Origin: an uncultured Aureispira sp.
GTDB lineage: Bacteria; Bacteroidota; Bacteroidia; Chitinophagales; Saprospiraceae
Assembly: GCA_905480075.1 (NCBI GenBank)
Contig: CAJQOX010000110.1
Location: 1-64,000, forward strand
DNA: 64,000 nucleotides
Reading direction: 5' to 3'
Shown: in pieces, positions 17,627 through 27,278 of the stretch
Position numbering within the stretch: position 1 is the stretch's first letter
Layout of the letters: the number at the start of each line of letters is the position of its first letter
Notes under the pieces: generated by a model
Told to the model about the DNA's origin: nothing
Database searches by the model: none
The model's input: only the letters and a program-made list of their open reading frames with translations
Made by a program: the position numbers and the translations under genes

Positions 17627-19366
17627 TTGAAGGCAATAAAATATAATTACACATTCCTGTTTTTCCTGTGGTGGTTTTCACCAGGCAGCAGCATTGCACA
17701 AGTATCCTTTGAGGCTGTGTGCAATGTCAGGGAAGTATTTACAGACGAACCCTTCGAGCTAACATTTGAACTAAGGAATTCAAAAATTAAGTTGTTTAGC
17801 CCTCCGCCCTTTAACGGCTTGCAGGCAAAAGGACCAAAGGAGGGAAAATCAATCTCCTATATAAACGGAAACAGCGCCACAATAGAATCGCGGACTTATT
17901 ACCTTAAGGCTGTCAAACCCGGCAGATATAAAATTGGTTCTGCAAAAATAATTACACAGAACGGGACAACGGTGCGCAGCAAGGCTATGGTTATAAAAGT
18001 TATTGCCAGGAACAACAATAATAATAATGTATTAGATGGCAATATTTTCTTGAGAACTGAATTGAGCACCAATAATGCAGTAGCAGGAGAACAAGTTACT
18101 GTTGATATTAACATCTACACACAAGTAGCAATAGAACAGGTAGAAATTTCAAAAGAACCCAACTTTGGAAATGTTTATTATTATTATCTGAGAAGCTTTA
18201 GTGGTGAGAGCAAAACAAAAACAATCAACGGCAAAAAATATACAACAAAAACTCTGAGGAGGATGGTAATATTCCCATCATCACCTGGAGTACTAAAAAT
18301 AGACCCTGCCTTTGTTAAGGTGGGGGTAGCACAAAACAAAGGGGGTGCTTTCAATCCTTACCGGATCATGACTTACACACTTAAAAGCCTGCCAGTTGAA
18401 CTAAATATAAAAGAACTGAAGGGGCTCGCAAAAAACTTTTCGGGTACTACAGGAAACTACAATTTGGAGGCCCGTGTAAAAAAAAATACGATCAGCTCGG
18501 ATAATGTCCTCCAACTAACCCTTACGATACAGGGGCAGGGTGATATAAAGCAGGTTTTATCTCCCAAAACAGGAGCTGACACAAAATACTTCGACATTTT
18601 CTCTCCGAATATTACTGAAGAGATTCAGGAAGGAAGTCAATTACTTGGTGGCACAAAAAAATTTGAATATATAATGAATCCCAAAGCACTGGGAGATTTT
18701 ATAATAAAACCGGAATTCACTTTTTATAATGCCAGATTAAAACGATTCGTAAAACTTGATACTATCATCAATATTCGGGTAATTAAAGGGGAGAACAACC
18801 TGCCTCTCAAAGAAAAAAAGACAGAAATAAAAGAATTTACAGAAGAGATCCCACAAGCTATAAATGAATATAAACCACCACAAACAGAAGCGAAATTCAG
18901 ACAAAAAAACAACTTCAGCTTTATGGGATCGAAGATATTCTGGGCCTTATCATTCTTGCCTTTTTTGTTTTCAGCGATTCTCTTCGGGTGGAAATACAGA
19001 GAAGAAGCACAAATTAACAACTCGGTGTCTGATCAGAAAAAAATCAATGCAGTTTCAGAAGCTAATAAAGGACTAAAAGTCACTCAAAATCACCTTGCCG
19101 AGGGATTACATGAAGCCTTTTACAAAGAATTATCTAAAACTTTATTAGATTATATTAGTATTAAGTACGACATACCCACTATAAAATTAACAAAAAATAA
19201 TGTCAGAGAACAACTTACCAAACAGCATATCGATAAAAATAAAATTGATCGTCTGATCCTTATATTGGAGACATGTGAAAGCGCATTATTTTCAGGATTG
19301 ACAAAGAGTGAGTCAATGGAAACTATTTTCCGGGAAAGTTCGGATTTCATTAACAGTGACAGCTAA
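17627..19366 (+). CDS. batD: BatD family protein
   Basis: 579 residues. A signal peptide (residues 1-24) is followed by several tandem Ig-like domains (residues 25-410), a TM segment (about 430-455, FWALSFLPFLFSAILFGW) and a cytoplasmic helical domain (about 480-575, YISIKYDIPTIKLTKNNVREQL). This is the standard BatD layout in Bacteroidota, where the protein is thought to scaffold the vWA BatA/B proteins in the periplasm. The Asn-rich stretch near residue 125 is a local linker. It lies 61 bases after the short paralogue and 35 bases before batE. Confidence 0.82.
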   Translation: MKAIKYNYTFLFFLWWFSPGSSIAQVSFEAVCNVREVFTDEPFELTFELRNSKIKLFSPPPFNGLQAKGPKEGKSISYINGNSATIESRTYYLKAVKPGRYKIGSAKIITQNGTTVRSKAMVIKVIARNNNNNNVLDGNIFLRTELSTNNAVAGEQVTVDINIYTQVAIEQVEISKEPNFGNVYYYYLRSFSGESKTKTINGKKYTTKTLRRMVIFPSSPGVLKIDPAFVKVGVAQNKGGAFNPYRIMTYTLKSLPVELNIKELKGLAKNFSGTTGNYNLEARVKKNTISSDNVLQLTLTIQGQGDIKQVLSPKTGADTKYFDIFSPNITEEIQEGSQLLGGTKKFEYIMNPKALGDFIIKPEFTFYNARLKRFVKLDTIINIRVIKGENNLPLKEKKTEIKEFTEEIPQAINEYKPPQTEAKFRQKNNFSFMGSKIFWALSFLPFLFSAILFGWKYREEAQINNSVSDQKKINAVSEANKGLKVTQNHLAEGLHEAFYKELSKTLLDYISIKYDIPTIKLTKNNVREQLTKQHIDKNKIDRLILILETCESALFSGLTKSESMETIFRESSDFINSDS

Positions 19367-19401
19367 TTCAGACTTAGATCAACACAAATAAAATAAAATA
19401 A

Positions 19402-20154
19402 ATGCAACCTATTGCCGTCATAAAACTATTATTATTCTGCTTGCTTATTCAAACTTCACGGGCAACAGATAGCAATGATAATATTTTTGCTAAAGCACTT
19501 CAGGCACAAAAAGACAGCCACTACACCGAAGCAATTTATCTATACGAGAGTCTGAAGAATAAAAATCTCACTTCCTCTGCTTTGCATAATAATCTGGGAC
19601 TTTCTTATATAGGAAAGCAACAAACGGGAAAGGCCATATTAGAATTTGAAAGAGCCCTGAAATCATCGGCAAATAACAAGGATGCGCTTCACAATTTAGA
19701 GGTAGCCCAAAAAGCCGTTGAAGAACAATACACTATAGCAAAGCCATTATTTTTTGTAAGATGGTGGAACGGAATCTCAAAATCGATGACATCTCCCGGC
19801 TGGGCAATCCTTTTTCTGATACAAATAAGTATAGGGTCTGCCGCCCTTTGTTACTGGCGAATATCAAAAAAGCGGACGTTCCTGAAAGCCGGAATAATGC
19901 TACTTATTTTAAGCTTACTTCCTTTAATCTTTGGCTTTCAGCAAAAATCCTTCGAAAGCAGCAAGAACACAGCAATATTAATAGTTGGCCATGCTGGTTT
20001 GCGACAATCTCCTGACCTTGCCGAAAAAGAGTCAGAAATAATTCATGAAGGTTCAAAAGTAGAAATACTGAAGCAAGAAGGCCTTTGGGTACATATCAGA
20101 TTACAAAACAATCTGATTGGCTGGATTCCTGTGAAGATGCTTGAAAGAATTTGA
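19402..20154 (+). CDS. batE: BatE-like TPR and SH3 domain protein
   Basis: 250 residues. A signal peptide (residues 1-21), TPR units (about 28-120: SALHNNLGLSYIGKQQTGKA), two TM helices (about 133-175) and a bacterial SH3 domain at the C-terminus (about 190-248: LRQSPDLAEKESEIIHEGSKV, IGWIPVKMLERI). The TPR-TM-SH3 arrangement is that of BatE. It closes the bat run; the following M16 gene has its own promoter. Confidence 0.75.
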   Translation: MQPIAVIKLLLFCLLIQTSRATDSNDNIFAKALQAQKDSHYTEAIYLYESLKNKNLTSSALHNNLGLSYIGKQQTGKAILEFERALKSSANNKDALHNLEVAQKAVEEQYTIAKPLFFVRWWNGISKSMTSPGWAILFLIQISIGSAALCYWRISKKRTFLKAGIMLLILSLLPLIFGFQQKSFESSKNTAILIVGHAGLRQSPDLAEKESEIIHEGSKVEILKQEGLWVHIRLQNNLIGWIPVKMLERI

Positions 20155-20210
20155 ACATCAATATTCCTCAAATTTATCTGCTAATTCTGACAATCATGAA
20201 ATCATGTTTG

Positions 20211-20218
20211 TATCTTTG
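20211..20218 (+). promoter_or_regulatory. Promoter -7 box deciding the start of the M16 gene
   Basis: TATCTTTG 19 bases upstream of the ATG at 20237. Transcription would start near 20225, downstream of the longer in-frame start at 20141, which supports 20237 as the true start. No clear -33 box. Confidence 0.45.
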
Positions 20219-20236
20219 TCCAAACCAATAAATCAG

Positions 20237-21511
20237 ATGACAAACCGAAGCAAAGTTCCGAAAATAAAACCCGTTCAGACCCTAAACCTACAGAAACCTG
20301 TACTTCATCATCTCGACAATAAAATCCCTGTATACGAAATTAACATGGGGAGTCAGCAGGTAATAAAGCTAGAATTAATATTCAAAGCCGGAAGGTGGTA
20401 TGAGAAAGAACAACTCATTGCCCGTGCATGTTCTCAATTGTTGAAATCCGGAAGTCAGAATCATAATGCCGAACAAATGGCCAACTTTTTTGAATATTAT
20501 GGCGCTTCACTAGGCATTTACGATGGTTTCAATACTACCAACATTCAACTATATTGCTTGTCTAGGCATCTGAGCACCTTACTTCCCATGTTACAGGAAT
20601 TGTTGTTTGAGCCTTTGTTTGACGAAAAGGAGTTACAGAAATTCATCAGAATTAACCGACAGAATTTAAAAGTTCAGTTACAAAAAAACGATGTGGTTGC
20701 TTATCGCTTGTTTACTGAAAAGTTATTTGGTAAAAGCCATCCTTACGGTTATAACTCCACAGAAGAAAGTTATAAAAAAATTGACCTTGAAAAAATAAAA
20801 AGGCACTTCTATGAGAATTACACATCTGACAACTGTACAATAATTATTGCAGGAAAAATACCTCAGGGGACTACAGAACTACTAAACCGGCACTTTGGTC
20901 ATTTACCCACAAAAAAGAAAAGCCCGGAATCTCCTATAAAATTTTCTGCTATTCAAACAGGAGGAAATCTACATCAGGTAATTTCAGGGAAAAGTTTACA
21001 GGCATCGATCCGAATCGGGCGAAAAACCTTTAACAGAGCGCACCCGGATTGTGATCAGTTTTATATGATGAACATGGTACTTGGAGGATATTTTGGTGCT
21101 CGGTTGATGCAAAACCTTCGTGAGCGTAATGGTTATACCTATGGTTGTTATTCCTCAATAGAAACACTACGACACAGTGGTTATTGGTATATACATACTG
21201 ATGTGGGAATAGATGTAAAAGAGGCTGCACTGAAGGAAATTTATAATGAAATCGCCCGGCTTCAGGAGACATTAATCAGCGAGGAAGAACTCAAGATGGT
21301 CAAAAATTATTCCCTTGGTATGCAACTTACTTCACTTGACGGGGTTTTTAATGTATCAAGTATTATCAAAAGCCTTGTTACTGCAGATTTGGACGAAAGT
21401 GTTTTTTACAGATTCACGGAAACTATAAAAAACATCAGCAGCAGAGAGATACAATTGATGGCACAAAAGTATTTAAAGAAAGAAGAATTAACAGAAGTTG
21501 TAGTTATTTAA
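20237..21511 (+). CDS. M16 (pitrilysin/insulinase) family protein, non-catalytic type
   Basis: 424 residues from the ATG at 20237, which gives the family-like opening MTNRSKVPKIKPV. A start 96 bases upstream would overlap batE. The zinc motif HxxEH of active M16 peptidases should occur near residue 65, but the segment reads ARACSQLLKSGS, so no zinc site is present. The C-terminal domain keeps the LRERNGYTYG motif, whose Arg and Tyr bind substrate. Such inactive subunits pair with an active M16 protein in heterodimeric processing peptidases. In many Bacteroidota the two genes are adjacent, but no active partner is here. Confidence 0.85.
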   Translation: MTNRSKVPKIKPVQTLNLQKPVLHHLDNKIPVYEINMGSQQVIKLELIFKAGRWYEKEQLIARACSQLLKSGSQNHNAEQMANFFEYYGASLGIYDGFNTTNIQLYCLSRHLSTLLPMLQELLFEPLFDEKELQKFIRINRQNLKVQLQKNDVVAYRLFTEKLFGKSHPYGYNSTEESYKKIDLEKIKRHFYENYTSDNCTIIIAGKIPQGTTELLNRHFGHLPTKKKSPESPIKFSAIQTGGNLHQVISGKSLQASIRIGRKTFNRAHPDCDQFYMMNMVLGGYFGARLMQNLRERNGYTYGCYSSIETLRHSGYWYIHTDVGIDVKEAALKEIYNEIARLQETLISEEELKMVKNYSLGMQLTSLDGVFNVSSIIKSLVTADLDESVFYRFTETIKNISSREIQLMAQKYLKKEELTEVVVI

Positions 21512-21623
21512 CGTTACCTATATATCAATACAATGTTATGGCTTATTTTTTGTACTTTTCAACTACCAAAGATTATAAACAATGCTTTATTGTATAGCAT
21601 ACTACAGAGCAGAATAAAACAAG

Positions 21624-23375
21624 ATGTATCTAAGACAGGTATTTATACTATTTCTATTTTCTTTTCAACAGATACAATCTCAGATACCCCCTGAGGTTTG
21701 TGCCCGTTTGTTATTAGGTTCAGGTCAGGATTCGATAACCTGGAATGCAAGTCCCTGTGCCGTTTTCGGTGGCTATGTAATTTTGGGTCAGGAGAATGGG
21801 TCCGGTCCATTTATTCCTTTAGATACCGTTTTCTCTCCTGACATTGCCAATCCGAACACAGGAGAAATCCTGTGGAATTATCAGGTAGGAATGATATGTA
21901 ACGGTGCATTGACAAACCTATCAACAGTAGTAAGCAACCAAAGACCTGTTACCCCCGATCTTAGTTCGGTGAGTATTATTAATAATGTACCTGTAGTCAA
22001 CTGGCAGGCAAGTCCAAGCCCAGAAGTCAGCGGATACCAACTATACAAAGAAAACCCCTACGGTTCCGGCAATTTTTTCCCCTACCCTACTTCAAACAGC
22101 TTACAAAACGGAACAAGCTTTAACGACATCAGTGCAGCTTCACTACTTGTGAGATATGCAATAGTTGCTGTCAGTCCTTGCAACAAAAGCCTTCTAGGTA
22201 TAGGAAATGCTATTGATGGCACCACCGGACCACATACCTCGATGGTTGTCAGTGGAGACATTGACACTTGTGCACAGGAGATAGCCCTTAACTGGAATTC
22301 TTATGAAAACTGGCAGGACGGAGTGTTGCGGTACGAAATACTACTAAGTACCAACGGAAGTGGCTTTACTCCTTATGATACAGTTTCAGGAAATTCCACT
22401 TCCTACACCTACACTAATGCTCAGGACAATGACCTCTTAATTTTCCAGATACGTGCAACAGAACAAAACAAAAACAATAATGCTGTATCCAATGCACTGA
22501 CATTTAATGTACGAGTAAACCGACCGATGGACTTTATTCATATAACCGGCATTTCCGTCAACACAAGTAATGAGATTGAACTAGATTGGGATTGGGATAC
22601 GAATGTTGATTTTTCCAGTGCAGAAATTAACAAAGGAGCCGATGCTGCAAATTTAACTTTTTTACAAAGCCTTTTGAATTCAGGTACAACAAGTAACAGT
22701 ATTACTGATATCAATTCAAACCCTGAGATACAGCCCTATTATTACCAAATTTCAAGTCAGGATGAATGCAACCTAAGGGCTTACAGCAACCTTGCAGAAA
22801 CCATACACTTAACTACTGAAGCACTTGATAATTTCGAAAATAAAATAAATTGGTCTGCCGGAAAGATAGAATACGGAACCATTCAATCCTATATGCTATA
22901 CAAAATAATAAATGGATCGCCACAACTTATAGCCACCTTGCAGCCGGGCACATTTTCTCATACAGACATTCTTGATGTAACGAATGAAGCAGAGGCCGAG
23001 AACTGTTATTTTATCCGTGCGAACATTCTGTTAAACTTTCCGGACGGGCAATCAGCATACTCATCAAGTCAATCAAACCAAAGCTGTATCCGACAAGCAT
23101 CGAAAATTCATATCCCGAATGCAGTTTCACCAAATGGAAAGAACAGATATTTCCGTCCGGTTATAGTTTTCAGTCAAAGCATAAGCGACTATACCATGTT
23201 GATTTATGATCGCTACGGGCAGCAGATTTTTGAATCCGGCAACCTTTACGATGCCTGGAACGGCACAATGAATGGAGCGCCAATTAAAACCGGAGTATAT
23301 ATTTATTCCATACGCTTCAGACAGCCGAATGGTGAATGGATGGAACGGCAGGGAACCGTAATGTTGATCCGTTAA
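21624..23375 (+). CDS. Secreted protein with T9SS type B (CHU_C, gliding-type) sorting domain
   Basis: 583 residues. A signal peptide (residues 1-19), several fibronectin III-like beta domains (about 110-400, with NWQASPSPEVSGYQLY and NWSAGKIEYGTIQSYMLY repeating), then a C-terminal domain of about 85 residues beginning IPNAVSPNGKN. That domain has YDRYGQQIFES, AWNGTMNGAPIKTGVYIY and a final QGTVMLIR. This is the gliding motility-associated C-terminal domain recognised by the type IX secretion system, whose translocon SprA is encoded in this window. A surface or adhesin role is inferred; no catalytic domain is visible. Confidence 0.88.
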   Translation: MYLRQVFILFLFSFQQIQSQIPPEVCARLLLGSGQDSITWNASPCAVFGGYVILGQENGSGPFIPLDTVFSPDIANPNTGEILWNYQVGMICNGALTNLSTVVSNQRPVTPDLSSVSIINNVPVVNWQASPSPEVSGYQLYKENPYGSGNFFPYPTSNSLQNGTSFNDISAASLLVRYAIVAVSPCNKSLLGIGNAIDGTTGPHTSMVVSGDIDTCAQEIALNWNSYENWQDGVLRYEILLSTNGSGFTPYDTVSGNSTSYTYTNAQDNDLLIFQIRATEQNKNNNAVSNALTFNVRVNRPMDFIHITGISVNTSNEIELDWDWDTNVDFSSAEINKGADAANLTFLQSLLNSGTTSNSITDINSNPEIQPYYYQISSQDECNLRAYSNLAETIHLTTEALDNFENKINWSAGKIEYGTIQSYMLYKIINGSPQLIATLQPGTFSHTDILDVTNEAEAENCYFIRANILLNFPDGQSAYSSSQSNQSCIRQASKIHIPNAVSPNGKNRYFRPVIVFSQSISDYTMLIYDRYGQQIFESGNLYDAWNGTMNGAPIKTGVYIYSIRFRQPNGEWMERQGTVMLIR

Positions 23376-23549
23376 ATAACCCTCCTTTTTTAAGTCCGGC
23401 ATTTTCTCCTGGCCGACAATTCCCTTTATTCATAAATTCAATTAATCATCCGTGTTATTTGCCTGAAGTAATTATAGTTTTTCCATAATACTTCGTACTT
23501 TGTCATCTCATTTTTTTCCAGACAGTACTGCTGTCAAAATTAATCAATA

Positions 23550-24323
23550 ATGAAAACAAAAGAAGACATTGTACAGAACTGGCTACCAAGATATACAGGG
23601 ACCCAACTTGAGGAATTCGGAAAATATATTCTTTTAGTCAACTTCAGTGGGTATGTGGTAAAATTCGCCGAGATGCACAAGGTAGAAATCAAAGGCTATG
23701 GGAAAGCAATGCAGACCGCGACAGCAGACGGAATAACAATAATAAATTTTGGTATGGGCAGCCCTAATGCAGCTACTATTATAGATTTATTAACTGCTAT
23801 TGAGCCTAAAGCCTGTCTTTTTCTGGGAAAATGCGGCGGATTACGAAGTGACAAAAACAAGGTAGGAGATTTGATTTTACCTATTGCAGCGGTCAGAGGA
23901 GAGGGGACTTCTGATGATTATTTCCCTTCTGAGGTACCTGCCTTACCATCCTTTGCCTTACAAAAAGCAATTTCTACAACAATCCGTGATTTTCGTCTTG
24001 ATTATTGGACCGGAACGGTATACACAACAAACAGAAGGGTATGGGAACATGATCAGCAATTTAAAGAATACCTGCGGGCGATCCGATGTCTTGCAATAGA
24101 TATGGAGACAGCGACTTTGTTTATTTCTGCTTTTCACAACAAATTATCCGCCGGAGCATTGCTTTTGGTTTCTGATATGCCGATGATCCCAGAGGGAGTA
24201 AAGACATCTGAGAGTGATTCAAAAGTATCCCAAAACTATGTTAACATGCACCTTGAAGTAGGGATAGCATCCCTGAAGCAGCTAATCAACAATGGATTAA
24301 CTGTCAAACACTTGCATTTCTAA
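23550..24323 (+). CDS. amn: AMP nucleosidase
   Basis: 257 residues of the nucleoside phosphorylase/hydrolase superfamily, in the short Bacteroidota form. It hydrolyses AMP to adenine and ribose 5-phosphate. Characteristic blocks are FGMGSPNAATIIDLL, CLFLGKCGGLRSD, the GEGTSDDYFPSEVPALP segment, and AIDMETATLF, where the Met-Glu pair binds the ribose. LLLVSDMPMIPEGVK carries the Asp of the purine site. The longer regulatory N-terminal domain of E. coli Amn is absent. Single-gene unit. Confidence 0.85.
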   Translation: MKTKEDIVQNWLPRYTGTQLEEFGKYILLVNFSGYVVKFAEMHKVEIKGYGKAMQTATADGITIINFGMGSPNAATIIDLLTAIEPKACLFLGKCGGLRSDKNKVGDLILPIAAVRGEGTSDDYFPSEVPALPSFALQKAISTTIRDFRLDYWTGTVYTTNRRVWEHDQQFKEYLRAIRCLAIDMETATLFISAFHNKLSAGALLLVSDMPMIPEGVKTSESDSKVSQNYVNMHLEVGIASLKQLINNGLTVKHLHF

Positions 24324-24371
24324 AACCCATCTACACATTTATAAACCAGAAGAACGAAAAAGTACCTGAAA

Positions 24372-24818
24372 ATGAAATTCCATATAGAGATTACGGTAGA
24401 CATATCACTAAACAAATTAATAGAATTATTTGAAAACCCGGAGAACCTCAAAAAATGGCAGCCAAATCTTATTAGTTTTGAGCATTTAAGCGGTGACATT
24501 GGTCAGGAAGGTGCTACTTCCCGGATTCATTATAATATGGTCGTAAAAAAAATTGTTATGCAGGAGACCATCATTAAAAGAAACCTGCCTGAAGAATTTG
24601 TCATTTTGTATGAATCAGATGGAGTCAGCAATACAGTTACAAATAACTTTAAGGAAACAGGGGTCAATAAAACACGGTGGATCATGCAAAACAATTTCAA
24701 ATTCTCAGGAATCATGAAATATGCCGCTATGGCACTGAAGGGTGTTTTCCGAAAACAGACAGAAATGACTATGGAGCGATTCAAAAAATTTGCTGAGACT
24801 ATAAAAGAAGAGGTTTAA
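24372..24818 (+). CDS. SRPBCC-fold protein (polyketide cyclase/START-like)
   Basis: 148 residues with the START-like pattern: an initial strand (FHIEITVDISLNKLIELF), a helix, then antiparallel strands (TSRIHYNMVV, ETIIKRNLPEEFVILYE, NKTRWIMQNNFKF) and a long C-terminal helix (TEMTMERFKKFAETIK). The cavity could hold a hydrophobic ligand. Ligand and role unknown. It is 12 bases ahead of the glycosyltransferase gene and 49 bases after amn, so an operon is likely. Confidence 0.6.
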   Translation: MKFHIEITVDISLNKLIELFENPENLKKWQPNLISFEHLSGDIGQEGATSRIHYNMVVKKIVMQETIIKRNLPEEFVILYESDGVSNTVTNNFKETGVNKTRWIMQNNFKFSGIMKYAAMALKGVFRKQTEMTMERFKKFAETIKEEV

Positions 24819-24829
24819 GAGCAATTAAA

Positions 24830-26290
24830 ATGAACTTTCATCTCAGGAATAATAAAGGGGAATACAAGACAACAACAGTATTATCAATATTGTTAAGTAT
24901 TTTTTTTCTTTTAAAGATTATACATGTAAACATTCCTCTTTTTCATGATGAGTTAGGTGTTTACGGACGGGCCTTATTTCACATGCTGAATAACGGGCCA
25001 CAGCTATATCCGGGTGGAATTGACCACTATATTACCAGAGGTCATCCTTTATTTTTTGCTTTTTTTTTAAGTATATTGACCAAATTAGGAGGGGGTACCA
25101 TTATTGCTGCCAGGTGTGTAATCTTACTCACATCGATAAGTTTACTTTTGACAACCTATTTTCTGGGCAAAGAAATCTGTGGAAAAAAAACAGGAATATT
25201 GGCATCTGTCACCCTTGCATTCCAGCCAATTTTCTTTGCTCAGAGCACCTTAATATTACCTGAAATCCTTCTGAGTTTACTTGGCATGCTCTGTCTTTTG
25301 TTTTACCTGAAGAAAAAGTATTTATATTTTTTCTTTTTTGCTACCCTTATGGCACTAACAAAGGAAACCTCTGTTGTAATTTTTGCAGGCATAGCCATTC
25401 ATGAATGGTATAAAGATAAATTCAAAATAAGTCCCGGGCTAATTCTAAGAATAGTAAAATGGTCAGTACCCACCTTATTTTTCCTGGCATTTTTAATCGT
25501 TCAGAACTACCAATGCGGTTATTATTTATACCCTTATCATACCAACCTTGTATCTTTTTCAATTACAAGTATTTTATTGCGTTTGGCATTGAATATTATT
25601 GCCATTTTCCTTGACCAGGGAAGGTTTATGTTAACCTTTGCAATTATTATTGCATTAATGAGAATGACAAAGGAAGAGCGGGTTGAAATATTTCATAAAA
25701 TTTCTGTTCCTGCTGTAGTAATTATGATGATGCTATTATTTTCTTGTATTAATTACTTCATGCCCCGGTATTTTTTATTAGTCCTTCCATTAATGATGAT
25801 TGCTTTTTTTACTATAGTAGAATCACGGGGCTATACCCTAAAGCATTTAGCAGTTTATTTCTTGCTGACCCTTCCCTTTCAATGCAATTTTTTCGTTTTC
25901 CGAAATGATGACAATATGGGTTATTTAATTGTAGTAGAAAACATAAAAAAAAGCATAGCAGAATTAGACAGATTAACAGAAGGTAAAAAAGTTAGGGTTT
26001 TTGCTCAATTCCCCGAAATAAATGCATTGGATTTTCCTGAGAATGGCTACACCAACAATCCGAACTACCAATTAACAACGGTGTATAGTGACAGCGTAGA
26101 ATACATACTAAAAAGCGGGCAGGAATATATAATTCTGGACAGATATATCAATAAGGTAGATTATAATCTGGACCAATCAATTGATTCTATTGTACAGGAT
26201 GCCATGATCAACAATGATTCGAAAGTTGAGCTATTATATGACCGGAAGCTTTTTTTCAACAGACAAAGAATATTTAAAACAAACAACTAA
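24830..26290 (+). CDS. GT-C family glycosyltransferase (PMT/GT39-like)
   Basis: 486 residues with about ten TM helices. The first periplasmic loop has FHDELGVYG, whose Asp-Glu pair matches the DE/DD metal motif of GT-C enzymes that use polyprenyl-linked sugars. HYITRGHPLFF follows, and the helix arrangement (CKTGILASVTLAF region, ALTKETSVVIFAG) fits the PMT_2 (ArnT-like) group. It should transfer a sugar from a lipid carrier to lipid or protein on the periplasmic face. The C-terminal 90 residues are a soluble domain. The acceptor is unknown. Confidence 0.75.
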   Translation: MNFHLRNNKGEYKTTTVLSILLSIFFLLKIIHVNIPLFHDELGVYGRALFHMLNNGPQLYPGGIDHYITRGHPLFFAFFLSILTKLGGGTIIAARCVILLTSISLLLTTYFLGKEICGKKTGILASVTLAFQPIFFAQSTLILPEILLSLLGMLCLLFYLKKKYLYFFFFATLMALTKETSVVIFAGIAIHEWYKDKFKISPGLILRIVKWSVPTLFFLAFLIVQNYQCGYYLYPYHTNLVSFSITSILLRLALNIIAIFLDQGRFMLTFAIIIALMRMTKEERVEIFHKISVPAVVIMMMLLFSCINYFMPRYFLLVLPLMMIAFFTIVESRGYTLKHLAVYFLLTLPFQCNFFVFRNDDNMGYLIVVENIKKSIAELDRLTEGKKVRVFAQFPEINALDFPENGYTNNPNYQLTTVYSDSVEYILKSGQEYIILDRYINKVDYNLDQSIDSIVQDAMINNDSKVELLYDRKLFFNRQRIFKTNN

Positions 26291-26672
26291 CAGTTAACAA
26301 ACAGCCCTTTATAGTTCATGCTAAAAAGTATTCACTAAAACATTTTGGCAGATTGAAAATTGAATTTTGCGAAATGCAAAAACACTTCAGGGAGAGAAGA
26401 CATTACCTGCCGAGCTCCTTCAAAAAAGGCTGAAAGAAAGCAATCTTTGAGATTCATTTATGCCACTGATTTTACAGAAAAAAATCATCACATTATTAAT
26501 TTTGCATCATTTTCAACTCTCTATATAAAATTAATAGCGCTGAAATCAGTTTTTATGTTAAAAAAACTATTAATAGTTAATTTCAGCAGCATATTTGTCT
26601 GAGGTTTTTATAAATTTGTGCTGCATTAATCTAAGGCAAAGCCCTTAAGCACTTCATATATAAAAAAATCCT
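26291..26672. other. Intergenic region upstream of ruvA
   Basis: About 380 bases. It holds an inverted repeat (GCTGAAAT at 26539-26546 with ATTTCAGC at 26580-26587, inner AGTTTTT with AAAAACT) and a TAAATTTG at 26611-26618. The latter is a candidate -7 box 55 bases before ruvA. No protein gene is supported here. Confidence 0.5.
26611..26618 (+). promoter_or_regulatory. Candidate -7 promoter box of ruvA
   Basis: TAAATTTG followed by TGCTGC, the same context as the boxes near 6684 and 58048. It is 55 bases upstream of the ruvA ATG. No clear -33 partner at the usual distance. Confidence 0.45.
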
Positions 26673-27278
26673 ATGATAGCATATCTTAAAGGCAAATTGA
26701 CACACAAAAGCCCAACTGATGTAATTGTTGAAACCAATGACGGCATAGGGTACATTGTACATATTACACTGGGCACATTCAATAAAATAAGAGCGCTTGA
26801 GGAAATAAAATTATTAACTCATTTTATTGTAAAGGAAGACAGTCAGACACTGTATGGCTTTGCTGAAGAAGACGAACGACATATTTTTATTCAATTAATA
26901 TCCGTTTCAGGAGTAGGCCCTGCCACCGCCCGTTTATTATTATCTACGCTATCTGCACAGGATGTAAGGAATGCTATCATTTCTGAAAACATCAATGTTC
27001 TGAAAAGCGCCAAAGGAATTGGCCCCAAGGCATCAAAAAGAATTGTTTTGGAATTAAAAGACAAACTGCTGAAGGATAGTGGTCAGGAAAGTGCGGTTAT
27101 TGCCAAAACTTTAACAGTTAATAACATAGTGCAAGAAGAAGCTTTATCCGCATTAATTGCGTTAGGTTTTAACAAGGTACAGGTTCAGAAAGCATTAAAC
27201 AGGATTTCAAAAACTTCAAAAGTCATAAATGATTCAAGTGAATTAATAAAACAAGCCTTAGGGCAATTGTCTTCCTGA
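26673..27278 (+). CDS. ruvA: Holliday junction branch migration protein RuvA
   Basis: 201 residues. Three domains are clear: an OB-fold (residues 1-62), tandem helix-hairpin-helix motifs (VSGVGPATARLLLS at about 78-91 and AKGIGPKASKRIVLEL at about 113-128), and the C-terminal three-helix domain that contacts RuvB (about 150-200, ALSALIALGFNKVQVQKAL). RuvA tetramers bind four-way junctions and load RuvB. RuvA directly ahead of sprA is a conserved Bacteroidota gene order; ruvB is elsewhere. Confidence 0.96.
   Translation: MIAYLKGKLTHKSPTDVIVETNDGIGYIVHITLGTFNKIRALEEIKLLTHFIVKEDSQTLYGFAEEDERHIFIQLISVSGVGPATARLLLSTLSAQDVRNAIISENINVLKSAKGIGPKASKRIVLELKDKLLKDSGQESAVIAKTLTVNNIVQEEALSALIALGFNKVQVQKALNRISKTSKVINDSSELIKQALGQLSS

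Noticed and set aside
26360-26602. 80-codon frame between the glycosyltransferase and ruvA
   Set aside because: No start context, no family match, and it crosses the inverted repeat.
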